Source: Bacteroidales bacterium UBA6360 (GTDB lineage: Bacteria; Bacteroidota; Bacteroidia; Bacteroidales; UBA932). Taken from it: DNA of 5,013 bases. The stretch is taken from positions 1-5,013 of the forward strand of contig DJRM01000139.1 in the NCBI GenBank assembly GCA_002440085.1. Reading direction: 5' to 3'. The notes under the pieces are model-generated. The model did no database searches. It saw only the letters and a list, made by a program, of their open reading frames with translations, and was not told the DNA's origin. This document shows, piece by piece, positions 1 to 5,013 of the stretch (position 1 is its first letter; each line of letters begins with the position of its first letter). Position numbers and translations under genes: made by a program.

Positions 1-39
1 CTTCAAAAATTCGTTTCAAAATAATAGATGAGTGTTTTT

Positions 40-52
40 CAGTCGCTGACTG
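40..52. repeat. Small inverted repeat, 5-base arms and 3-base loop
   Basis: CAGTC, then GCT, then GACTG: perfect 5-base arms around a trinucleotide loop, 45 bases upstream of the RSH start. It could fold in the leader RNA or be a dyad binding site. It lacks a following T-run of the kind expected for an intrinsic terminator. Repeats this short also occur by chance. Confidence 0.35.
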
Positions 53-65
53 TAATTGTTAATGT

Positions 66-78
66 TAGCCGTTGGCTA
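66..78. repeat. Second small inverted repeat near the RSH start
   Basis: TAGCC, then GTT, then GGCTA: perfect 5-base arms with a 3-base loop, the same geometry as the repeat at 40-52. It ends 18 bases before the ATG at 97, where an RNA stem could affect ribosome access, or a dyad-binding protein could sit near the transcription start. Role unproven. Confidence 0.35.
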
Positions 79-96
79 TTCAAAAAGTAAAGTCTT

Positions 97-2247
97 ATGG
101 TTGATGCTGGGAAAGTTGCAGAGACGTTCGGAAAATACACCGATGAGGGACGTGCCCTGATTGCACGGGCGTGGGAAATTGCGGAGACTAACCTTGAAGG
201 GCAGCTCCGTGGAAACGGGCATCCTTTCATCGAGCATCCGATTAACGTGGCGCGCATCGTCAGCGACGAGATTGGTCTCCCCGCCGAATGCGTCGCCGCC
301 GTGTTCCTCCATGAGGCGCACCGTTTTACCGATTACATGGAGCCTCTCAATGGCTTCCCGGCGGATGTCCTGGCGATGGTTGACGGACTTGACAAGATTG
401 CGGCCATAAAGCCGAAGGACACTAAGCTTGAGGCTGAGAACTACAAGCGGCTCATCGTTTCATATTCCCGCGACCCGAGGGTGACCGTCATAAAGCTTGC
501 CGACAGGTTGGAGATAATGCGGTCGCTCGACATATTCCCGAAGTCATCAAGGGAACGCAAGACTCTTGAGACCCTTTTGCTCTACATCCCGCTCGCGCAT
601 CAGCTCGGGCTCTACAACATGAAGAGCGAAATGGAGGACATCTACTTCCGCTACGCCGAGCCGGAGCAGTACCGTGCCATAACCAACAAGCTCAAGGCCA
701 CTGAAAAGGATCGTCAGCGGCTTATGAGCCAGTTCATTGAACCGCTGAAGCAGAAGCTTTCCGATGAGGGGATACAGTACAAGCTGAAAATCAGGACCAA
801 GACGGCCTGGTCCATTTACAACAAGATGCGCAAGCAAAATGTGCCTTTCGAGGGCGTGTATGACGTGTTTGCCATCCGTTTTATCATAGACTGTGAACCC
901 GACAGGGCCGTTGAGCAGGCTCTGTGCTGGAAAGTGTTCAGCTATGTGACCGAGGAGTACGAGCAGGACACCAATCGTCTGAGGGACTGGCTCTCACATC
1001 CTAAGCCCAACGGCTACGAGTCGCTTCACATCACGGTCAAGAACCGTGACGGCGCCTACATCGAGGTTCAGATAAGGACAAGGCGAATGGACGAGACCGC
1101 GGAGAGCGGGCTTGCCTCCCACTGGTCCTACAAGGGCATAAGTCATGAGGCCACGCTTGACAAGTGGCTGAAGTCGGTGCGCGGCATTCTCGAACACCAC
1201 ACAGACACCTCCGAGTTCTACGAGGATGACCTTCCTGAGCCTCCGAGCAAGGAAATCTTTGTTTTCACCCCGAGCGGGGAACTGCGCAAGCTTCCTGCGG
1301 GAGCCACGGTGCTTGACTTTGCCTTCGACATCCACACCAATCTCGGCGTGCGCTGCTCCGGTGGAAAGGTGAACGGTAAGGCCGTGCCTATCAGGGAGCA
1401 CTTGAAGACCGGAGATGTCGTCGAAATCATCAGCAACAAGAACCAGAAGCCGACGGCCGACTGGCTCAACTTCGTCGTCAGTTCCAAGGCGCGGACAAAG
1501 ATTAAGCAGAAGCTTTCCGAGGAGGAATTTGAACAGGCGGCGGAAGGCAAGGAAATGCTTGCACGGCGTCTGAAAAATTGGAAGATCGAGCTGAGCGACG
1601 AGATGCTGGCCGCCCTGATGAAAAAGTACCAGCTCAAGACCATCAACGCGTTCTATGCATCTGTCGGAAAGGGGGAGATTGATGTTTTTGAAATCCGCGA
1701 CTTCATCAATGCCGGCGGCGAGGCTCCGAAGATACCGGACAGCAAGTCCCAGAAGGCTTCCCTTGAACAGCAACCGTCCGGGAAGGGCGGCGACGACATA
1801 CTTGTCATAGACGCGAAGAATGTCCGCGGCCTGGACTACAAGATGGCCAAGTGCTGCAATCCTGTCTTCGGCGACGACGTCTTCGGATTTGTCAGCCGTC
1901 TGGACGGAATCAAGATTCACAGAATGTCCTGCCCGAATGCCGCCCGCCTGATGACCCAGTATCCCTACAGAATCCAGAAGGTCCGCTGGAGCGACACGCC
2001 GTCATCGTCGAACTTTCAGGCGACCCTGCGGGTGAGCGCAGCGCACGAACCGTCTGTAGTTAACGAGATTATGGACGTCATAAATCAGTTCCGGGCCTCG
2101 ATGCGCTCGTTCAATGTGAATGACAACTCCCGTTCGGGCACCTACGACATAATTCTGAAGGTCGCGGTTCCGAGCAATCTGGAGCTTGACAAGGTAATCT
2201 CTCAGATTCGCAGCCTGCGCAATGTGATAAAGGTCAGTCGAAGTTAG
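97..2247 (+). CDS. relA: RelA/SpoT homologue, (p)ppGpp synthetase with degenerate hydrolase domain
   Basis: Long RSH of 716 residues, the usual size for the family, making the alarmone (p)ppGpp from ATP plus GDP or GTP in the stringent response. Domain order: pseudo-HD hydrolase (about 20-190), synthetase (about 220-345), TGS (about 386-446), helical linker, CC/zinc-finger-like region (about 575-615, C586 C587 with H608 and C612), ACT (about 638-716). Synthetase residues are present: R233, K235, K243, D256, the RLRD motif at 294-297, NGY ending at Y307, and E323 in EVQIRT. The hydrolase centre is damaged: the family HDxxED motif reads H72-E73-A-H-R76-F77, and the LADRLHNMR motif reads LADRLEIMR, so the metal and substrate ligands are largely lost although R38, H47 and D136 remain. 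Synthesis without hydrolysis is inferred, which would require a separate hydrolase in the genome. The ATG at 97 is the first good start and keeps a normal family N-terminus. TGS and ACT suggest ribosome-linked regulation. Confidence 0.95.
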   Translation: MVDAGKVAETFGKYTDEGRALIARAWEIAETNLEGQLRGNGHPFIEHPINVARIVSDEIGLPAECVAAVFLHEAHRFTDYMEPLNGFPADVLAMVDGLDKIAAIKPKDTKLEAENYKRLIVSYSRDPRVTVIKLADRLEIMRSLDIFPKSSRERKTLETLLLYIPLAHQLGLYNMKSEMEDIYFRYAEPEQYRAITNKLKATEKDRQRLMSQFIEPLKQKLSDEGIQYKLKIRTKTAWSIYNKMRKQNVPFEGVYDVFAIRFIIDCEPDRAVEQALCWKVFSYVTEEYEQDTNRLRDWLSHPKPNGYESLHITVKNRDGAYIEVQIRTRRMDETAESGLASHWSYKGISHEATLDKWLKSVRGILEHHTDTSEFYEDDLPEPPSKEIFVFTPSGELRKLPAGATVLDFAFDIHTNLGVRCSGGKVNGKAVPIREHLKTGDVVEIISNKNQKPTADWLNFVVSSKARTKIKQKLSEEEFEQAAEGKEMLARRLKNWKIELSDEMLAALMKKYQLKTINAFYASVGKGEIDVFEIRDFINAGGEAPKIPDSKSQKASLEQQPSGKGGDDILVIDAKNVRGLDYKMAKCCNPVFGDDVFGFVSRLDGIKIHRMSCPNAARLMTQYPYRIQKVRWSDTPSSSNFQATLRVSAAHEPSVVNEIMDVINQFRASMRSFNVNDNSRSGTYDIILKVAVPSNLELDKVISQIRSLRNVIKVSRS

Positions 2248-2255
2248 AAATTTGC

Positions 2256-2286
2256 TTGACAGCGAAGCATAAATTGTATATATTTG
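2256..2286 (+). promoter_or_regulatory. Bacteroidota-type promoter for the pyrophosphatase gene
   Basis: TTG at 2256-2258 is followed after 20 bases by TATATTTG at 2279-2286. This matches the Bacteroidota housekeeping sigma consensus (TTG near -33 and TAnnTTTG near -7) exactly, with typical spacing. A transcript would start a few bases after 2286, leaving a leader of roughly 35 bases before the ATG at 2327. It lies in the 79-base gap after the RSH stop, so the pyrophosphatase can be expressed independently, though read-through from the RSH gene is not excluded because no terminator is visible between them. Confidence 0.75.
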
Positions 2287-2326
2287 CCTTCCGTTTCAGA
2301 AAATCAGACCTGGAACAGGCAAATCT

Positions 2327-2947
2327 ATGGACTACAGCAGCAAGTGCAAGTCGCACCCCTGGCACGGAATCAATCCCGGTTCCGCGGAGGAGGTAAGGGC
2401 ATTCATCGAGATCGTGCCGACCGACACCGTTAAATATGAGGTTGACAAGGAAACCGGCTATCTCTCCATTGACAGGCCGCAGAAATTCTCTAACATAGTC
2501 CCGTCTCTCTACGGTTTCATCCCGAGGTCCTACTGCAGCGTGAAGATGGCCGAGCTCACGAACAAGTCGCTGGCCCGCTATGACATCGAGGGCGACGGCG
2601 ACCCTCTCGACATCTGCGTGCTCACTGAAAAGGACGTCACGCATGGAGACGTGCTTGTCTGGGCGCGTCCTATTGGCGGGCTGAGGCTGCTTGACAACAA
2701 CCAGGCGGACGACAAGATTATCGCTGTTCTGAAAAACGATGCCGTCTATGGCGAATACAACGACCTGAATGAACTGCCCGTAGAGATTGTCCGCCGTCTG
2801 ATTCACTACTTCACGACCTACAAGGACATCCCCGGCGAAAACGGGCGCAGGATGCAGTTCGTCAGCATCTACGGCGCCGATGTGGCGCGTGACGTAATCA
2901 ACCGCTCATTTGAGGACTATAAGGATCTCATCGCTTCAAAGAAGTGA
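2327..2947 (+). CDS. ppa: Inorganic pyrophosphatase, family I (soluble)
   Basis: Cytosolic enzyme of 206 residues that hydrolyses pyrophosphate to two phosphates with Mg2+, pulling forward nucleic acid, protein and activated-sugar synthesis. The family signature DGDPLDI is at 90-96, giving metal ligands D90, D92 and D95. By comparison with the E. coli enzyme I can place E28, K36, E38, R50, Y62, D123, D128, K130 and the YK pair at 165-166, so the active site looks complete. The HPWHG motif near residue 10 and the PQKFSN segment at 51-56 resemble the Chlamydia and Bacteroidota branch, which is longer than the roughly 175-residue E. coli protein. The ATG at 2327 gives this N-terminus in full. 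No Shine-Dalgarno is evident, as is usual in this phylum. The gene follows the RSH gene on the same strand by 79 bases with its own promoter, and converges on the minus-strand cluster, ending 24 bases before it. Confidence 0.96.
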   Translation: MDYSSKCKSHPWHGINPGSAEEVRAFIEIVPTDTVKYEVDKETGYLSIDRPQKFSNIVPSLYGFIPRSYCSVKMAELTNKSLARYDIEGDGDPLDICVLTEKDVTHGDVLVWARPIGGLRLLDNNQADDKIIAVLKNDAVYGEYNDLNELPVEIVRRLIHYFTTYKDIPGENGRRMQFVSIYGADVARDVINRSFEDYKDLIASKK

Positions 2948-2975
2948 GTTCGCTTTGTTGAAAAATATTACTCAC
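2944..2975. terminator. Possible weak bidirectional hairpin between convergent genes
   Basis: GTGAGT at 2944-2949 and ACTCAC at 2970-2975 form a perfect 6-base inverted repeat with a 20-base AT-rich loop. Its arms contain the stop codons of both convergent reading frames (TGA at 2945-2947 on plus and TGA at 2974-2972 on minus). The loop is long and there is no strong T-run beyond either arm, so this is a weak terminator candidate, named mainly because a convergent gap is where one is expected. It may be chance. Confidence 0.25.
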
Positions 2976-3166
2976 CGGAGAGAAAATCCACGATAAATAC
3001 CGATTGTCTGGGGATGTATGAAATCGTCTGAGTAGAGGTATAGGCTTCCGTCGTTCACGCATACGGCCTCCCAGTCCGGGCAGGTCTGGTTCAGGACGCT
3101 GTCGAGGCAGCGCCGGAGATATTTTTCCACGTTGTAGACTGGAATGATGAGGGAAACTTTGCTCAT
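2972..3166 (-). pseudogene. Family 2 glycosyltransferase remnant, internally deleted and truncated
   Basis: The 64-codon frame begins with a textbook GT-A family 2 start: SLIIPVYNVEKYLRRCLDSV, then the nucleotide-sugar binding motif VNDGS at residues 37-41. A normal enzyme would continue with TDGS, a helix and an AARN-type segment, and reach the DSDD motif about 50 residues later. Here VNDGS is followed after only four residues by SDDFIHPQT, which looks like the DSDDFIHPQ motif itself, and the frame stops 14 residues after that SDD. Known members have roughly 250-330 residues. I infer an internal deletion near 3032-3046 plus loss of the C-terminal part, leaving no plausible transferase activity. 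The ATG overlaps the permease stop as ATGA, so the intact ancestor was probably translationally coupled to it. A functional small protein is possible but unlikely. Confidence 0.75.
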
Positions 3167-4380
3167 GGTTTTACTGCCTTTCGTGAAGGAATTAGGGTTA
3201 TGATGTAGCCGATGACGGCAACGGTGATGCAGACAATGGCGATGTCGGCTGGGCTGAGGATTACGGGATAGGCCTCGACAAGGAAACTTCCGGGCATCTT
3301 GATCAGCCCGAAATGCTGCTGGACGAGAGCCGTTGCAATGCCGAGAACGGCGCCGGCCGCAAGTCCGGATAGCGTAATCAGCCAGCCTTCGAGGCGGAAG
3401 ATTCTGCGGATGAGGCTATCTTTGGCTCCGAGACTGCGAAGCGTGCCGATGTCGTCCTTCTTCTCGATGATTAGCATCGAGAGGCTACCGAAAATGTTGA
3501 AAGAAATGATTATGAGCATGAACACCAGAATCATGTAGATTGCGGCCTTCTCGTATTTCATCATCTTGTAGAGCGACTCGTTCTGGCGGAAACGGTCCTT
3601 TACGACAAATCCGTCACCGAGCCTTGTCTGAACCTCGTCTATGATGCGGGACGTCGTTGACTTTGATGCCGCACTCTCCGGCGTGAGACGTATTTCCACA
3701 GCGGAAACCTCGTCTTCGAGCTCAAGCAGTTCGCGCATTGTTTCAATCGGGACAATCATCAGCTTCCCGTCCACTTCGCTGTTGATGCTGAACACTCCTG
3801 ACGGCCACACGGTCACGCTTTCGAGCGACGAGGCTGCGTTCACGGTTGAAATGCGGCGTGTTCGCGACGGGTAGTAGAGCTCTATCCCGGCGAGAAATGC
3901 TGGGTTGATTCCGAGGTTGTGGGCGAGAACCGTTCCTGTGCAGGCGAGGGGAATGTCGCCTCTGTGCAGGCTGAACTCTCCTCGTACAATGTGGTCACCG
4001 AGCCGGGACTCTTCTTCATAGATGCCGTCAACCCCCTTGACAAGTGCCGTCGACTGGCGGTTTTCATAGAGCACGAACACGTTTTCCTGAAGCGTTCCGC
4101 AGATGCTTTCGACCTGCGGATTGTCATAGAGCCAGTCGTAGACCTCGCCTTCGGGAACGAAGTATTTGCCTTGTGCCGGGCTGACCATGATGTCCGGCTC
4201 GACCGTGCTCATCATTGACTTCACCAGCGAGTCGAACCCGTTGTACACCGACAGCACGATGATTAGCGCCGCCGTTCCGACAGCCATCCCCACAGCACTT
4301 ATCGCGGAAATGATGTTTATCACATTCTGCGACTTCTTTGCAAAAAGGTAGCGCGAAGCAATGTACCAGTCCAGTTTCAT
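3163..4380 (-). CDS. FtsX-like ABC transporter permease, LolC/LolE type
   Basis: Inner-membrane permease of 405 residues, the normal length for the LolC/LolE family, which extracts lipoproteins from the inner membrane for transport to the outer membrane. Numbered from the ATG at 4380, a short cytoplasmic start (WYIASRYLFAKK) is followed by a membrane segment at about 22-46, a large periplasmic MacB-type core domain at about 47-275, and three more segments at about 279-302, 332-353 and 380-399. The IEKKDDIGTLRSLGA stretch after the second segment is the characteristic coupling region that contacts the ATPase. The protein ends in PSRKAVKP, close to the family's usual terminus. A longer frame from TTG at 4398 exists, but the ATG matches the family N-terminus better. 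No ATPase gene is present here, so a LolD-like partner must be encoded elsewhere. It lies 37 bases after rbfA, probably in one operon. The exact substrate is inferred from the family only. Confidence 0.9.
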   Translation of the reverse strand: MKLDWYIASRYLFAKKSQNVINIISAISAVGMAVGTAALIIVLSVYNGFDSLVKSMMSTVEPDIMVSPAQGKYFVPEGEVYDWLYDNPQVESICGTLQENVFVLYENRQSTALVKGVDGIYEEESRLGDHIVRGEFSLHRGDIPLACTGTVLAHNLGINPAFLAGIELYYPSRTRRISTVNAASSLESVTVWPSGVFSINSEVDGKLMIVPIETMRELLELEDEVSAVEIRLTPESAASKSTTSRIIDEVQTRLGDGFVVKDRFRQNESLYKMMKYEKAAIYMILVFMLIIISFNIFGSLSMLIIEKKDDIGTLRSLGAKDSLIRRIFRLEGWLITLSGLAAGAVLGIATALVQQHFGLIKMPGSFLVEAYPVILSPADIAIVCITVAVIGYIITLIPSRKAVKP

Positions 4381-4417
4381 ATCTGTGCAACGCAGCAATC
4401 CGCCTTTTAGCTGTTTT

Positions 4418-4765
4418 TCACTTTTTCAGCAGCTCTTCAATGTGCTCCACATAATCTAATGAGGAGTCTAAATAGAAGATGATTTCAGGAACGATGCGCA
4501 GCTGCTTGCCCATCGCATGCCCGAGTTCTCCGCGAAGTCCGCGTGCGTTTTCCTTCAGCTTTGTCATCACCCCATCGGCCTTTTCTGAAGGGAATATGCT
4601 GACGTAAATCTTTGCTACAGAGAGATCCGAACTGATTTTTACGCCGCTGACGCTGACAAGTGCCCCGTCGAACGCCGACATGCCCTTGCTGCGGAGAATT
4701 TCCGCCATCTCCCGCTGTATCTCTCTGGCAACCTTCAGCTGCCTTGTGCTTTCCTGTGTTTCCAT
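4418..4765 (-). CDS. rbfA: 30S ribosome-binding factor RbfA
   Basis: Small cytosolic protein of 115 residues with the single KH-like domain of RbfA, which binds immature 30S subunits, assists 16S rRNA 5'-end maturation and supports growth in the cold. Recognisable features are the N-terminal helix beginning RQLKVAREIQREMAEIL, the strand pair GALVSVSGVKISSDLSVAKIYVS (residues 34-56), and the conserved end with LRIVPEIIFYLDSSLDY at 89-105 followed by HIEELLKK. The frame is open upstream to 4822, but I chose the ATG at 4765 (METQES) because homologues start just before this helix and because the upstream part runs through hairpin-rich non-coding sequence. A middle ATG at 4798 is less likely. It is the first gene of the minus-strand cluster, followed after 37 bases by the permease. 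Confidence 0.93.
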   Translation of the reverse strand: METQESTRQLKVAREIQREMAEILRSKGMSAFDGALVSVSGVKISSDLSVAKIYVSIFPSEKADGVMTKLKENARGLRGELGHAMGKQLRIVPEIIFYLDSSLDYVEHIEELLKK

Positions 4766-4785
4766 ATTTCTGTTTCTTACTAAAC

Positions 4786-4870
4786 GTTCGTATTTCATAC
4801 GCCACTTTTCTCCGCTCGGCATAGCTCAAGCGAGCTTGGCTCTGCTCTAGCTTATCGAAAAGGTTCGTAT
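4786..4870. repeat. Hairpin-rich intergenic element bounded by an 8-base direct repeat
   Basis: GTTCGTAT occurs at 4786-4793 and again at 4863-4870 in the same orientation. Between them lie a 13-base hairpin at 4789-4801 (CGTAT, TTC, ATACG), an AGCTC-AAGC-GAGCT hairpin at 4823-4836, and several further GCTC/GAGC words. The stretch is more GC-rich than the sequence to its right. It resembles short intergenic repeats I recall from Bacteroidales genomes, but only one copy is visible here, so its repeated nature is unproven. It falls in the probable rbfA 5' leader and could equally be a structured leader. Confidence 0.4.
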
Positions 4871-4897
4871 CTAATTACCCCTATCCTCAATCCCAAA
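4866..4897 (-). promoter_or_regulatory. Weak candidate promoter for rbfA
   Basis: On the minus strand TTTG (4897-4894) is followed after 20 bases by TAGATACG (4873-4866). The spacing and the -33 element fit the Bacteroidota consensus, but the -7 element matches TAnnTTTG at only four of six fixed positions. If used, it would give a leader of about 95 bases running through the hairpin-rich element. No better pair was found on the minus strand between 4766 and 5013. Confidence 0.3.
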
Positions 4898-4919
4898 TAG
4901 GCAAGGGCGCAAAAGACGT

Positions 4920-4937
4920 GTTCCGCATCTGCGGAAC
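4920..4937. repeat. Perfect 18-base palindrome
   Basis: GTTCCGCA, then TC, then TGCGGAAC: perfect 8-base arms with a 2-base centre, which as RNA would fold as a 7-base stem with an ATCT loop. It stands in otherwise AT-rich non-coding DNA upstream of the candidate rbfA promoter. The minus strand continues with CACGTCTTTTG, only a short T-run, and the plus strand has none, so it is a poor terminator on either strand. An operator-like dyad, or a terminator for a gene outside the window, are both possible. Confidence 0.5.
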
Positions 4938-5013
4938 TAGAATACAAATATGGCTCTTTATTTCAGAATCTGTTTAAATTTTTCTCACAATTATTTTATG
5001 TGTTCGTTCTTTT
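4938..5013. other. AT-rich non-coding right flank
   Basis: No coding frame, RNA gene or full promoter consensus is visible. The minus-strand box CATATTTG (4952-4945) is one base from TAnnTTTG but has no TTG at the right distance. It may be the upstream region of a gene beyond the window. Confidence 0.5.

Larger units (their letters stand above)
1..96. other. Non-coding leader upstream of the RSH gene
   Basis: AT-rich stretch with no convincing coding sequence. I looked for the Bacteroidota promoter pattern (TTTG or TTG, about 20 bases, TAnnTTTG) on the plus strand and found no acceptable TAnnTTTG box, so the promoter of the downstream gene is either degenerate or outside the window. No Shine-Dalgarno sequence precedes the ATG at 97, and the upstream bases are A-rich, which is common in Bacteroidota. 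Two 13-base hairpins lie here and are listed separately. The end of any gene to the left is not visible. Confidence 0.6.

Noticed and set aside
994..1920. A 308-codon open frame on the minus strand inside the RSH gene
   Set aside because: It is antisense to well-conserved synthetase, TGS and linker sequence, shows no recognisable domain, and is explained by GC-rich codon use on the sense strand.
2234..2806. A 190-codon minus-strand frame opposite the pyrophosphatase
   Set aside because: It is antisense to a gene with a complete catalytic site, runs across the ppa promoter, and has no family resemblance.
3882..4390. Several overlapping frames on both strands within the permease gene
   Set aside because: They are shadows of the permease coding sequence without recognisable domains.
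4381..4398. Six-codon N-terminal extension of the permease from a TTG start
   Set aside because: The extension (LRCTD after the start) is not typical of LolC/LolE N-termini, the ATG at 4380 is, and the AAGGCGG-like stretch upstream is too close to the TTG and too far from the ATG to decide.
4766..4822. Nineteen-residue N-terminal extension of RbfA
   Set aside because: It translates hairpin-rich intergenic sequence, and RbfA homologues begin near METQES at 4765.
4862..4871. GGTTCGTATC resembling a tRNA T-loop
   Set aside because: There is no T-stem partner, anticodon arm or acceptor stem around it on either strand.

Overview
The window looks like an ordinary chromosomal segment of a Bacteroidota bacterium, most likely from the order Bacteroidales. 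Three things suggest this. The inorganic pyrophosphatase is of the Bacteroidota/Chlamydia type with an N-terminal HPWHG motif. A very good Bacteroidota-type promoter (TTG, 20 bases, TAnnTTTG) lies in front of it. The rbfA - FtsX-like permease - family 2 glycosyltransferase order is one I recall from this group, from memory only. The coding DNA is moderately GC-rich and the flanks are AT-rich. I cannot name a genus.

Layout. Bases 1-96 are non-coding leader carrying two small hairpins. Bases 97-2247 (+) encode a long RelA/SpoT homologue (RSH). Its (p)ppGpp synthetase centre is complete, but its HD hydrolase centre has lost key residues. After a 79-base gap with its own promoter, bases 2327-2947 (+) encode a family I inorganic pyrophosphatase with all recognisable catalytic residues. 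The right half is convergent. On the minus strand, reading from right to left, come rbfA (4765-4418), an FtsX/LolC/LolE-type ABC transporter permease (4380-3163), and a 64-codon remnant of a family 2 glycosyltransferase (3166-2972). The remnant start overlaps the permease stop as ATGA. It joins the N-terminal nucleotide-binding part of the enzyme directly to a piece of its SDD region, so it appears to be an internally deleted, truncated gene. Bases 4766-5013 are non-coding and hold a hairpin-rich element bounded by an 8-base direct repeat, a perfect 18-base palindrome and a weak candidate promoter.

How the parts relate. The RSH and the pyrophosphatase both belong to nucleotide and growth-rate control: the first transfers pyrophosphate from ATP to GDP or GTP, and the second removes free pyrophosphate made by biosynthesis. 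The minus-strand cluster pairs a 30S maturation factor with an envelope permease, and its last gene has decayed.

I found no mobile element, CRISPR array, RNA gene or evident new system. The points most worth a second look are the synthetase-only RSH that still has a bifunctional-type basic motif, the collapsed glycosyltransferase, and the repeat-like element upstream of rbfA.
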